A stretch of DNA of 64,000 nucleotides, from the NCBI GenBank assembly GCA_028873845.1, contig JAPPNO010000073.1, forward strand, positions 105,307 through 169,306, read 5' to 3'. Origin of the DNA: Gemmatimonadota bacterium (GTDB taxonomy: Bacteria; Gemmatimonadota; Gemmatimonadetes; Longimicrobiales; Gaopeijiaceae). This document shows, piece after piece, positions 48,527-56,672 of this stretch. Position 1 is the stretch's first letter, and the number at the start of each line of letters is the position of its first letter. A model generated the notes under the pieces. It was given only the letters and a program-made list of their open reading frames with translations, did not search any database and was not told the DNA's origin. The position numbers and the translations under genes were made by a program.

Positions 48527-51136
48527 ATGAACCACCGCTCATTCCCCTTCCGTTCCACCATTCCCGCCCTGGCATTCGCCGCCCTTGCCCTCCCCGCGCT
48601 CGCCGTCCCCTCCGGCACGGCCCTCGCCCAGGACGAAGGCACCGTCATGGTCCAGGGCCCCGGCTCCGCCAACTACGAGCTGGCCGCCCGCTTCGCCCCC
48701 TACAAGGTTAGCGGCCTGGTCCACTCCACCCGCGTCGCCCCGCGCTGGATCGAGGACAGCGACCGCTTCTGGTACCAGTGGGAGAGCTCGGCGGGCACGA
48801 ACTACTACCTGGTGGACGCCGCACGCGGCACCCGCACCGAGATCTTCGACAACGACCGGATCGCCGCCGAGCTGACCCGCATCACCCGGGACCCATGGGA
48901 TGCGCAGCATCTGCCCATCCGCAACATCCGTTTCCTGAGCGCGGGCACGCTCCAGTTCGAGGTGCAGTCGTCACAGGACGAGGAGATCGAGGAGGAGGAA
49001 GACGATGAAGACGAGGAGGACATCGAGGAGGAGCAGGAGGAAGAGGATGCGCCCCCCAGCCGGCCCCGCACGCGCAAGAAGGTGCACTACTTCGAGTACG
49101 ACGTGGCCACGCAGACGCTGCGGGAACTGGAGGACTACGAGAAGCCGATCACGCACCCCTTCTGGGCCAGCGTGTCGCCCGACACCGCCTGGGTGGTCTT
49201 CGCCCGCGAGTTCAACCTGTGGATGATGAGCTACGAGGAGTACGAGAAGATCCTGGAGGCGCGGCGCGGCAAGACGGGGGACGAGGCGGAGAAGGCGGAG
49301 GAGGACACCGAAGTCGAGGAAATCCAGCTGACCACCGACGGCGAGCGGCACTACTCGTGGGGCTTCGAGGGACGCGGGGCGAACGACGAGGAGACCGAGA
49401 AGGAGTTCAAGAAGCGACAGTCCTCGGGCGCCGTCTGGTCCCACGATTCCAGGTATTTCGCCCTCACCCGGTCGGATAGCCGCGAGGTCGGCGAGCTCTG
49501 GGTCGTCCACGCGGTGGGCAACAAGCGTCCCAAGCTCGAGAGCTACAAGTACTCGATGCCCGGCGAGGAGCACGTCGCCCAGACCACGGTGCACGTCTTC
49601 GACATGGAATCCCGCGAGATGAAGCACATCGACGACGGCCCCTGGAAGGACCAGCGCATGGGGCTCTACCGGGACGTCAGCACGCCCTTCAGCTTCGACC
49701 CGTCCGAGATCAGGTTCTCGAAGTGGCTCTCGGACGAGAACGAACTCTACTACTACCGCCACAGCCGCAACCTGCACCGGGCCGACGTGCTGAGGGCCGA
49801 CCCCGCCACCGGCGAAGTGACCGTGGTGATCGAGGAGCGCCTGAACACCTACGTCGAAATCCAGTCCCCCTACCGCCTCGAAAACGGCGACCTCCTCTGG
49901 TGGTCCGAGCGCGACGGGTGGGCACACCTGTACCGCTACGGCTCCGACGGCACCGTCCGCAATCGCCTGACCGAGGGCCCCTGGCACGTGGGCGGCATCA
50001 GCGGGGTCAATGAAGAGGACGGGTACGTTCTGCTGCGCGCCAACAACCGCGAGGCAGGAGAGGATCCCTACTATTCGCACCTCTACCGCGTCGGCCTGGA
50101 CGGACGCGGACTCGCCCTGCTGAACCCGGGCGACTACGACCACCAGGCCTCTGTGAACGATGACGCCACCTACTTCGTCGACAACTACTCGCGGGTGAAC
50201 AGCGTCCCGGCTTCAGCCCTGCACGACGCGACCGGGCGCAAGATCATGGATCTCGAAGAGGCCGACTTCTCCGCGCTCATGGACGCCGGCTACGAGCACC
50301 CCGAGCCCTACACGGTCAAGGCCGGGGACGGCGTGACCGACCTGTACGGCGTCATGTACAAGCCCTACGACTTCGATCCCGCGAAGAAGTACCCGATCGT
50401 GGCCTACGTCTATCCCGGCCCGCAGACCGAGTCGGTCGCGAAGTCCTTTTCGCTGGCTCCCTACGAGCAGGCGCTCGCCCAGTTCGGCTTCATCGTCATC
50501 ACGATCGGGAACCGCGGCGGCCATCCCAACCGTTCCAAGTGGTACCACAACTACGGATACGGGAACCTCCGCGACTACGGACTCGAGGACAAGAAGGTGG
50601 GGATCGAGCAGCTCGCCGACCGTCACGGGTTCATCGACGCCGACCGTGTGGGGATCTACGGCCACTCGGGAGGCGGCTTCATGTCCACCGCGGCCATGCT
50701 CGTCTACCCCGACTTCTTCAAGGTCGCCGTGTCGTCCGCCGGGAATCACAACAACGACGTCTACAACAACTGGTGGTCCGAGAAGCACCACGGCGTGAAG
50801 GAGGTGAAGGACTCCACCGGCGCGGTGACCGGCTTCGAGTACTCCATCGACCGCAACTCCGACATCGCCGCCAACCTGAAGGGACACCTGCTCCTGACGA
50901 CGGGCGACATCGACAACAACGTCCACCACGCGGGGACCTTCCGCATGGCGGAGGCGCTGATTCGGGCCAACAAGCGGTTCGACTTCTTCATCTTCCCCGG
51001 CCAGCGCCACGGCTTCGGGAACATGAGCGACTACTGGTTCTGGCTCCGGGCGGAGTACTTCGTGAAGCACCTGCTGGGGGACACGCAGTGGAACGTGGAT
51101 ATTCTGGAGCTGCAGGGGGAGCGGCCGAAGGGGTAG
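48527..51136 (+). CDS. S9B (DPP-IV-like) peptidase, copy B, intact
   Basis: An 869-residue exported serine peptidase. Signal peptide ends in GTALAQ. The eight-bladed DPP-IV-type propeller covers about residues 60-580 and contains a run of almost only Glu and Asp (about residues 150-175). The hydrolase domain has YPGPQTESVAKSFS, the nucleophile Ser714 in YGHSGGGF, Asp796 in TGDIDNNVH and His828 in GQRHGFG, a complete triad. Family members remove dipeptides from peptide N-termini; the exact preference is unclear because the Glu-Glu anchor of DPP-IV is not obvious. It should supply dipeptides from imported protein. Confidence 0.93.
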   Translation: MNHRSFPFRSTIPALAFAALALPALAVPSGTALAQDEGTVMVQGPGSANYELAARFAPYKVSGLVHSTRVAPRWIEDSDRFWYQWESSAGTNYYLVDAARGTRTEIFDNDRIAAELTRITRDPWDAQHLPIRNIRFLSAGTLQFEVQSSQDEEIEEEEDDEDEEDIEEEQEEEDAPPSRPRTRKKVHYFEYDVATQTLRELEDYEKPITHPFWASVSPDTAWVVFAREFNLWMMSYEEYEKILEARRGKTGDEAEKAEEDTEVEEIQLTTDGERHYSWGFEGRGANDEETEKEFKKRQSSGAVWSHDSRYFALTRSDSREVGELWVVHAVGNKRPKLESYKYSMPGEEHVAQTTVHVFDMESREMKHIDDGPWKDQRMGLYRDVSTPFSFDPSEIRFSKWLSDENELYYYRHSRNLHRADVLRADPATGEVTVVIEERLNTYVEIQSPYRLENGDLLWWSERDGWAHLYRYGSDGTVRNRLTEGPWHVGGISGVNEEDGYVLLRANNREAGEDPYYSHLYRVGLDGRGLALLNPGDYDHQASVNDDATYFVDNYSRVNSVPASALHDATGRKIMDLEEADFSALMDAGYEHPEPYTVKAGDGVTDLYGVMYKPYDFDPAKKYPIVAYVYPGPQTESVAKSFSLAPYEQALAQFGFIVITIGNRGGHPNRSKWYHNYGYGNLRDYGLEDKKVGIEQLADRHGFIDADRVGIYGHSGGGFMSTAAMLVYPDFFKVAVSSAGNHNNDVYNNWWSEKHHGVKEVKDSTGAVTGFEYSIDRNSDIAANLKGHLLLTTGDIDNNVHHAGTFRMAEALIRANKRFDFFIFPGQRHGFGNMSDYWFWLRAEYFVKHLLGDTQWNVDILELQGERPKG

Positions 51137-51192
51137 GGTTAGGGGGGACCCCCGGTCGTTCCGGTCTGATCGCCACGTCTACGCCCAGGGGG

Positions 51193-51220
51193 TTGACGTG
51201 GTTCGATGTTGTGTTAACAT
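51193..51220 (+). promoter_or_regulatory. Candidate promoter of the TAC operon
   Basis: TTGACG (51193-51198), 16 bases, TAACAT (51215-51220), overlapping the perfect palindrome TGTTAACA. HigA-like antitoxins bind such short palindromes at their promoters. An ATG-initiated 17-codon frame begins at 51231 and overlaps the toxin start. Confidence 0.5.
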
Positions 51221-51261
51221 ATGACTTACCATGAGACGATCAGTCGAACGCACGGACCGCA

Positions 51262-51639
51262 GTGCGACCCCCGGAGTATGAAGGCCGCAGGCTCACGATC
51301 AGGTGCATGGAACGCGGAAGCGGGCGCTGCCCAGCCGGGAGGTTCTTGGACGAGCTTCCCAGGCATGAACGGGCGCGGGTGATCCTGATCTTTCGGATGC
51401 TCGGGGATCGTGGACCTCTTCAGAACACCACCAAGTTCAAGAAGCTCCGATCCGGTATCTGGGAGATCAAGAGCGGTCAGATCAGGATCTTCTGTTTCTT
51501 CGCGACCGGGCACCTGCTCGTGTTGGCGTTCGGCGTCCGCAAGAAGTCGGCCAAGACCAGAACCAGCGATATCGATAGGGCAATCGCGATGAAGTCCGAA
51601 TTCGATCGCCACAGGAAGGAGAACGATGGAAACCAGTGA
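51262..51639 (+). CDS. higB: RelE/HigB-like toxin of a TAC system
   Basis: A 125-residue toxin of the RelE superfamily (phage Gp49/HigB type). The core reads GRFLDELPRHERARVILIFRMLGD, TKFKKLRSGIWEIKSGQIRIFCFFATGHLLVLAFGVRKKSAKT, with the basic and aromatic residues expected of ribosome-dependent mRNA interferases. The order toxin-antitoxin-chaperone and the 14-base overlap with the next gene match mycobacterial-type TAC loci. The start is GTG 51262; ATG 51307 would remove the first strand. Confidence 0.85.
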   Translation: MRPPEYEGRRLTIRCMERGSGRCPAGRFLDELPRHERARVILIFRMLGDRGPLQNTTKFKKLRSGIWEIKSGQIRIFCFFATGHLLVLAFGVRKKSAKTRTSDIDRAIAMKSEFDRHRKENDGNQ

Positions 51640-52084
51640 AGCCTGGATCGCACGGCAGGCCAAGGACCCGGAATTCCGGCAATTCTACGAGGAGGAGCGA
51701 CTGATCCTCTGGACGACCGAAGAAATCGCGGGGGCAATGGTGGATCAGGGAATCAGCCGAGCGGACATCGCAGAGAGGATCGGAACCAGCCGTGCGAATG
51801 TCACTCAGCTTTTGAGCGGATCCCGTAACATGACTCTGCGGAGCCTGGCCCGGCTCGCATACGCCTGTGGAATGCGGGCGGTCATTCAACTCGAAGATAT
51901 GGCGGACTCGGTCTTTACTCCCGCCGAAGACCACGCAACCGCGTCTCACGCCATCCCAATGAAGTTCTCGACCGAAGACCTGCCTCCGGAGTTGCCTTTC
52001 GACAGCTCGGTCCTTTCTCCGGTATCGGTAGACAGTGAAAACTCCGCCGACATCCTACCCTTGAGCGACCGCCTCGCGGCCTAG
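51626..52084 (+). CDS. higA: HigA-like XRE antitoxin with chaperone-addiction-type tail
   Basis: A 152-residue antitoxin. Residues of about 40-90 are an XRE helix-turn-helix (MVDQGISRADIAERIGTSRANVTQLLSGSRNMTLRSLARLAYACG). The remaining 60 residues are acidic, low in structure and end in PLSDRLAA. In TAC systems this C-terminal extension makes the antitoxin aggregate or be degraded unless a SecB-like chaperone binds it. The long tail and the SecB-like gene nine bases downstream support that reading. It should repress the promoter at about 51.2 kb. Confidence 0.85.
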   Translation: METSEAWIARQAKDPEFRQFYEEERLILWTTEEIAGAMVDQGISRADIAERIGTSRANVTQLLSGSRNMTLRSLARLAYACGMRAVIQLEDMADSVFTPAEDHATASHAIPMKFSTEDLPPELPFDSSVLSPVSVDSENSADILPLSDRLAA

Positions 52085-52093
52085 AGACCTGTC

Positions 52094-52597
52094 ATGCCCA
52101 CCAACGTCGAACGTGCCAGCCTCGTGTCGCGCCACGTCCAGATCGAGTCGGCAACGCTGATCGACACCAGGATGAAATCGACCCTGCACACAATCGATCA
52201 GCCGGCGACCTTCCGGCTCGGGAACTGGTTCCGGTGCCGCCACGAACTGAGTCCGTCCGATCACGACCGGCTGCTCGTCTACGTGGAACTGAAGTTCGAG
52301 GCGAGCCCGGAGGGAGAAACCGATTCCGGGATAGCCGTGGTCGATCTCAACGCGACTTTCCTGGCGACTTACCGGCTGGCGAGCGCGAGCGCCTTTCCCG
52401 AGGACGCCCTCCACCACTTCGCCGACCTGAACGGAACTCTGAATGTCTGGCCGTATTGGCGTGAACTGGTTCAGTCATTTGCTGGCCGCGCCGGTTTGCC
52501 GGGCGTCGTGGTTCCCGTCTTCAGGCCCAGAGTGAAGCGGATCCCCGAACAGAAAGAACTCGAGATGCCTGAACAGGCCGCGGCCACGAATATGTAA
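52094..52597 (+). CDS. SecB-like TAC chaperone
   Basis: A 167-residue SecB-fold chaperone. The SecB hallmark FADLNGTLNVWPYWRELVQSFAGRAGLP-type segment sits near residues 115-145, followed by VVPVFRPRVK, with preceding strands RHELSPSDHDRLLVYVELKFEASPE and GIAVVDLNATFLATYRL. Generalised SecB feeds SecA with unfolded exports; here, third after toxin and antitoxin genes, it most likely protects the antitoxin, linking toxin control to export or folding stress. Its stop codon lies inside a 41-base palindrome that separates it from the convergent RnfD-like gene. Confidence 0.88.
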   Translation: MPTNVERASLVSRHVQIESATLIDTRMKSTLHTIDQPATFRLGNWFRCRHELSPSDHDRLLVYVELKFEASPEGETDSGIAVVDLNATFLATYRLASASAFPEDALHHFADLNGTLNVWPYWRELVQSFAGRAGLPGVVVPVFRPRVKRIPEQKELEMPEQAAATNM

Positions 52598-52632
52598 ACC
52601 CCACTTGACATAATGTCAGGTGGGGTTTACAT
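52592..52632. terminator. 41-bp near-perfect palindrome between convergent genes
   Basis: Arms of 20 bases with one mismatch around a single A; the arms carry GTAAACCCCAC and GTGGGGTTTAC, with TTGACATAATGTCA at the centre. It fills the 43-base space between stops at 52597 and 52641. A bidirectional terminator is the simplest role, although there is no T-run beyond the stem. Confidence 0.6.
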
Positions 52633-52640
52633 CGCCTCCC

Positions 52641-54176
52641 TCAACACCCCAACTCCACCCACCCCCGCCCACACCCCAGCGCGATCAGCGCGTCCGGATC
52701 CCGCTCCGTCACCGGACCCTTGCTGCCCCTCAACACGATCGGCAGTTCCTCCATCGGCGGTCGATCACGCTCGAACCCGGTCCAGCTCGCCAACCCCGGG
52801 TCCCCCCCCGCCAGCCCCTCCAGATTGCGGCACCCCGGCTCGAACGCTCGCCGACAGGAACGCTCCAACTCCCCAGTCGCCCCCACGAAGTCCCGGTCCA
52901 GCCTGACCAGCAGCACCCCGAACTCGTTGCACGCCCACCCGGACCCCAGATCGCAGAAGTTCTGCAGCATGACGCCGCTGTAGTTGCACGCCCGCTCGCT
53001 GCCCGCCTCGCACGCGTCGCGCCAGAAGGGGTAGTACTGCCCGGGATGATGGTCGCCCACCCCACCCGTGAAGCTCATCGTCGCGAAGACCGTGCCCCAC
53101 AGCCCCACGGTCGCGACCCGCCGCCGCGCACCTCCCCCACGCTGGAACACGCCCAGCAGTTCCGGCCCCTTCATCGCGATCCACTCCGCCGCCCTGTCCA
53201 GCCGAGGCGCCAGCAGGTTGAGAATCGGCACCGGCAACAGCTTGTCGTAAAAGTTCGGCGCCCCGACCGCGTCCAGCAGAAACACGCTCAGAATGACCCC
53301 GCTCCCGTACAGCAGTCCGAAGATCACCCGCCCGCCGTCGGAGCGCGGCGAGGTGGCCGGATCCGTGAACAGAAGGTGCAGTCCCAGGAAAACCGAGATC
53401 GGGATGTAGGCGTCGTAGAAGAAGTAGATCCCGGTCGTGGCGTGGTAGACCAGCCCGAAGGCGAGGATGGTGAGCACCGCCGGCATCGTCATCATCGCGA
53501 CGCCGAAGAAGAGCTGCGCGGGGACCGCCGCCAGGAAGATGACCAGGAACATCTGGGGTGGGACGAACTGGCTCTGCGCGATCTCGATCCCGAGCGTGAT
53601 CTCGGTCTGGCCGGTCGCGATCAGCGCCACCGCGGCCACGAAGAGCGCCAGCGCCGACGGGTTGAAGATGTGCCGCGACTGCCCCCCCAGCTGCCAGCGG
53701 ATGAACTCCTTGCCCGCGTAGACCAGCACGATCATCGCAAACTGGAAGAAGAACCAGGCGCCCGTGAACCAGAGGAAAAGGTTCACGCTGAAGATCACCG
53801 GGATCGGCCCCAGCCCGGCGGTGTAGCGTCCACGCCGGGTCCACGCGAACAAACACTCCAGGGCCACCGCCAATAGCAACTGCGCCAGAATCATCGGCGC
53901 CCACGACCGCACCATCTCCACATGCATCCCCCACCACACCAGCAGCGCCCCCTGCGCCAGCGTCTGCATCCAGTGGGGGGTCCGCAGCACGAACTCGAGG
54001 ATCAGCGGCTCCCCGCTCCGCCGCCGCGACGCGAACAGCCACCCCGTCCACACCAGGATCCCCACCACCGCCGCCACGAAGCTCCAGAACGCACTCGGCG
54101 TGGCCTGAACAGCGGGGTGCAGCTGAAAGGCCAGCAGTCCGCCAGCGATGGCACAGGGAAGTAGCAGTGGGCCCAT
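52641..54176 (-). CDS. RnfD/NqrB-like membrane protein with Cys-rich Sel1-like tail
   Basis: A 511-residue protein. The first 340 residues contain about ten membrane helices with RnfD/NqrB features: GKEFIRWQLGGQSRHIFNPSALALFVAAV, IPISVFLGLHLLFTDPATSPRSDGGRVIFGLLYG. RnfD/NqrB subunits bind a covalent FMN through a Thr in a motif like DPATSP; that segment is present. The remaining 150 residues lack helices spanning the membrane and carry paired cysteines in Sel1/TPR-like units (DACEAGSERACNYSGVMLQNFC, LGSGWACNEFGVLL). No other rnf or nqr genes are nearby, so it is probably not part of a full complex. Confidence 0.75.
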   Translation of the reverse strand: MGPLLLPCAIAGGLLAFQLHPAVQATPSAFWSFVAAVVGILVWTGWLFASRRRSGEPLILEFVLRTPHWMQTLAQGALLVWWGMHVEMVRSWAPMILAQLLLAVALECLFAWTRRGRYTAGLGPIPVIFSVNLFLWFTGAWFFFQFAMIVLVYAGKEFIRWQLGGQSRHIFNPSALALFVAAVALIATGQTEITLGIEIAQSQFVPPQMFLVIFLAAVPAQLFFGVAMMTMPAVLTILAFGLVYHATTGIYFFYDAYIPISVFLGLHLLFTDPATSPRSDGGRVIFGLLYGSGVILSVFLLDAVGAPNFYDKLLPVPILNLLAPRLDRAAEWIAMKGPELLGVFQRGGGARRRVATVGLWGTVFATMSFTGGVGDHHPGQYYPFWRDACEAGSERACNYSGVMLQNFCDLGSGWACNEFGVLLVRLDRDFVGATGELERSCRRAFEPGCRNLEGLAGGDPGLASWTGFERDRPPMEELPIVLRGSKGPVTERDPDALIALGCGRGWVELGC

Positions 54177-54288
54177 GTGGAAGGTCAGCGCCCTTCAGCC
54201 CAGTTTGTCGCACGCGGCGACCCGGCCCGGATACACCGCTCCCCGACGGCCGGGGAGCCTTGACAGGGGCGGTCAGGACGGGCAGCCG

Positions 54289-55182
54289 TCACCCGCTCCG
54301 GTTCCCCCCGCCGGACGACCCCTTGCCGCGCGGCCTGCCCGGATGCTTGCTCTTGATCTCGACCGCCCCCAGCCGGCCGGCCTCCCCGTAACGGAAGAAC
54401 GCCTGCGAGGGCGACAGGATGCGAATGCTCTCGATCTCGTTCGGATCCTGGTCCAGCAGCATCCTGGCCACATGACTCGGCAGCGACGCCTGTGTCATCG
54501 AGGCCATCTCCGTCACCGGCGGGGGCGCGTAGACGATCACGCCGTCCAGCGCCAGGAGGGCCGGACGGCACCCGTCACCCAGTTCGCGCAGGTCCTGGAC
54601 CGACGGCCTGCGCCGCGTCGACTGGATGCAGAAAGTGATGCCCCCGTGCCCTCCGCCCTGGCGGATTTGCAGCCGGGGCGGCGCCTTGGAGCGCATCACC
54701 TCCAGAAGCTTGTTGGTACGGGCCGCCGCTTCCGCCACCTCCTCGGGGCCGATGAACTCCGATTGCCAGCCCTGCCGGCGCGCCTCGATCTCCTCGCGCC
54801 GCGTGCCTTCCACCTGAATCCCCTCCAGCCGGATCGGCCTGGGCGTCAGACGCAGAACCCAAACCTCTCCCGCAACCAGCGGGACCGAGCTCTCGAACTC
54901 CTCGTACGCGATGTGGAATGTGGACACCAGCTGCCTGGCGCCCGGCACCGCGTCGATCGCGAAGTAGCCCAGGCTGTCCGTGATCGTACCGAGGCGAAGC
55001 TCGGGGAAGTGCACCACCACATCCTCGATCGGCAGCCCGGTGACGGCGTCCAGCACTTCCCCCTCCACCCTGGTCTGGGCCAGTGTGGGCGCCCCGGCCC
55101 CGAAACACACCGCCACCACGACCGACAAGCGCAACCGCCCCCCGAAGCTGATCCTCCGGGGGGCGGCTCCTTTCGCGCGCAT
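54289..55182 (-). CDS. TonB-receptor plug-like protein without barrel
   Basis: A 297-residue exported protein with a cleavable signal ending in PTLAQ. Residues 38-125 form a carboxypeptidase-regulatory-like domain (TRVEGEVLDAVTGLPIEDVVVHFPELRLGTITDSLGYF), as at the start of SusC proteins; the rest resembles a receptor plug (NKLLEVMRSKAPPRLQIRQ, PALLALDGVIVY, IESIRILSPSQAFFRYGEAGRLGAVEIKSK). There is no beta-barrel. It follows the SusCD genes by 80 bases in the same direction and could act as an accessory plug or signalling partner. Short plug-only proteins like this recur in Gemmatimonadota but have no established role. Confidence 0.72.
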   Translation of the reverse strand: MRAKGAAPRRISFGGRLRLSVVVAVCFGAGAPTLAQTRVEGEVLDAVTGLPIEDVVVHFPELRLGTITDSLGYFAIDAVPGARQLVSTFHIAYEEFESSVPLVAGEVWVLRLTPRPIRLEGIQVEGTRREEIEARRQGWQSEFIGPEEVAEAAARTNKLLEVMRSKAPPRLQIRQGGGHGGITFCIQSTRRRPSVQDLRELGDGCRPALLALDGVIVYAPPPVTEMASMTQASLPSHVARMLLDQDPNEIESIRILSPSQAFFRYGEAGRLGAVEIKSKHPGRPRGKGSSGGGNRSG

Positions 55183-55261
55183 CCTGCGCCTCCGTGTCCC
55201 TAGTTGTCCGTGGCGAGACCCCGTGTCTCACCCAACGCGGAGAGGCGCCGCGGCGACCGCG

Positions 55262-56653
55262 CTACTTGCTGAAACATCTGGTTTGCGTGTCGATATTCTC
55301 GTTCACCTGGCACTCGTCGAGGGCAATCGGCATGCCGATGTGGCGAGGCCCACCCAGCACGTCGCAGGTGACGCGCCGATCCACCGTGGCTTCGTACACC
55401 ACGCCGCCACCGTTCAGGTGGGGGTGGTCCCAGCGCTGCATGTCCCAGAGGCGCCGGCCCTCCAGCCAGAGGGTCAGGTGGCGCTCCCGGTCGAGGATGT
55501 CCCACCCCGACATCGAGGTCGGGTGTGCTCCCCCCCCTTCGCCGCCGGTGATCGATCCGATCGTGCCGTCGGATTCGAGGGCGTCGAGCCCGTAGTGGCC
55601 CCGGGCCTCGTTGATCTTGGCCATCGCTCCGGCCAGGTCTCCGTTGTTAAGCGCGGCCTCGGCCTCGATGAGGCGCATTTCGGTCCCCTTCACGAGCGGG
55701 ATGTCGTCGTCGCGCGTCGGATACTTCTCCTGCCGGTAGTGGATCGTCTGGCCATCCGCCCCGTTGCCGCTGGGACAGTTGCTGGCCTCGTCGGAGCAGT
55801 CCGTCCACGGCGTGCGCGGGTCACCGGCTCCATACGTTCCCGCCAGCGTCATCCAGGCGGAGATTTCATGCCGTCCGTGCGTCTCGTTCCAGATGATGCT
55901 CTCTTCCCGGCCCGAGTTCGACGAGTAGGCGGCCGCGAAGACGAAGTCGGTGGGCACCATGGAAGCATTGGCCAACGCGTTGGTGGCGTCGCCCAAGCCC
56001 ACGTACACCTGTGCCAGACCTCCTCTGGCGGCGTTCACGATGTCGGTGGCGCCCGCGGCACCGCCGTGCTGGATCGCCGCTTCCAACAGAGGAACGGCCC
56101 GCTCGAAGGCGGCTTCCCGGTCCATCTCCACCCCGGTGTCGATTTCACCACCGGGCCCGGGGACCTCCTCGGTATACGGCGCACTGAAGACCGTCTTGCA
56201 GAAGTTCTCGCCGAACCAGCGGTTGGCGAGCCCCGCAAAGAGATACGCCCTGGCCGTCTGGATATTCCCGTCGAACTGGTACCCCTCGATCTCCTTCATC
56301 CGGAGGAGCCCGGCCTCGGCGACCCAGCGGGCGCGCTGCACACCGGCCCAGAAGCCGTTGGCGTCCTCGGAATCGAAGAGCCCGCGGCGGTAGCGGCCCG
56401 TGGAGAAGTAGCTGCCCGACCCCACGATTTCATCGGACAGGATTGCCGTCGTGAAGGCCAGGTTGTCGTAGGACGCGGAGAAGTCCGAGGACATCCCCGT
56501 CACCAGCGACGCCACGCCCGCGGCCGTGTTCAGGTCTTCGTCCAGGATTCGTCCGGGGTTCTTGACGTCGAAGAGGCCCTCGTCGCATCCGGTGACCGCG
56601 AAGGCCCCCACAAGCGCGCCGAGCATGAAGAATCGGTTCTTGATCGTTTTCAT
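55262..56653 (-). CDS. SusD/RagB family outer-membrane lipoprotein
   Basis: A 463-residue surface lipoprotein (signal ending in AVTGC). TPR-like helices and SusD features are visible: DVKNPGRILDEDLNTAAGVASLVTGM at the start, ARAYLFAGLANRWFGENFC, MRLIEAEAALNNGDLAGAMAKINEARGHYGL, and the C-terminal RERHLTLWLEGRRLWDMQRW. It caps the SusC channel encoded 19 bases upstream and binds the oligomer being imported. ATG at 56653 fits the signal peptide. Confidence 0.92.
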   Translation of the reverse strand: MKTIKNRFFMLGALVGAFAVTGCDEGLFDVKNPGRILDEDLNTAAGVASLVTGMSSDFSASYDNLAFTTAILSDEIVGSGSYFSTGRYRRGLFDSEDANGFWAGVQRARWVAEAGLLRMKEIEGYQFDGNIQTARAYLFAGLANRWFGENFCKTVFSAPYTEEVPGPGGEIDTGVEMDREAAFERAVPLLEAAIQHGGAAGATDIVNAARGGLAQVYVGLGDATNALANASMVPTDFVFAAAYSSNSGREESIIWNETHGRHEISAWMTLAGTYGAGDPRTPWTDCSDEASNCPSGNGADGQTIHYRQEKYPTRDDDIPLVKGTEMRLIEAEAALNNGDLAGAMAKINEARGHYGLDALESDGTIGSITGGEGGGAHPTSMSGWDILDRERHLTLWLEGRRLWDMQRWDHPHLNGGGVVYEATVDRRVTCDVLGGPRHIGMPIALDECQVNENIDTQTRCFSK

Positions 56654-56672
56654 GATTCTTGTCCCCCCCGGC

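Noticed and set aside
51231..51281. 17-codon frame overlapping the TAC toxin start as a separate gene
   Set aside because: Too short and without a good ribosome site; noted only as a possible leader.
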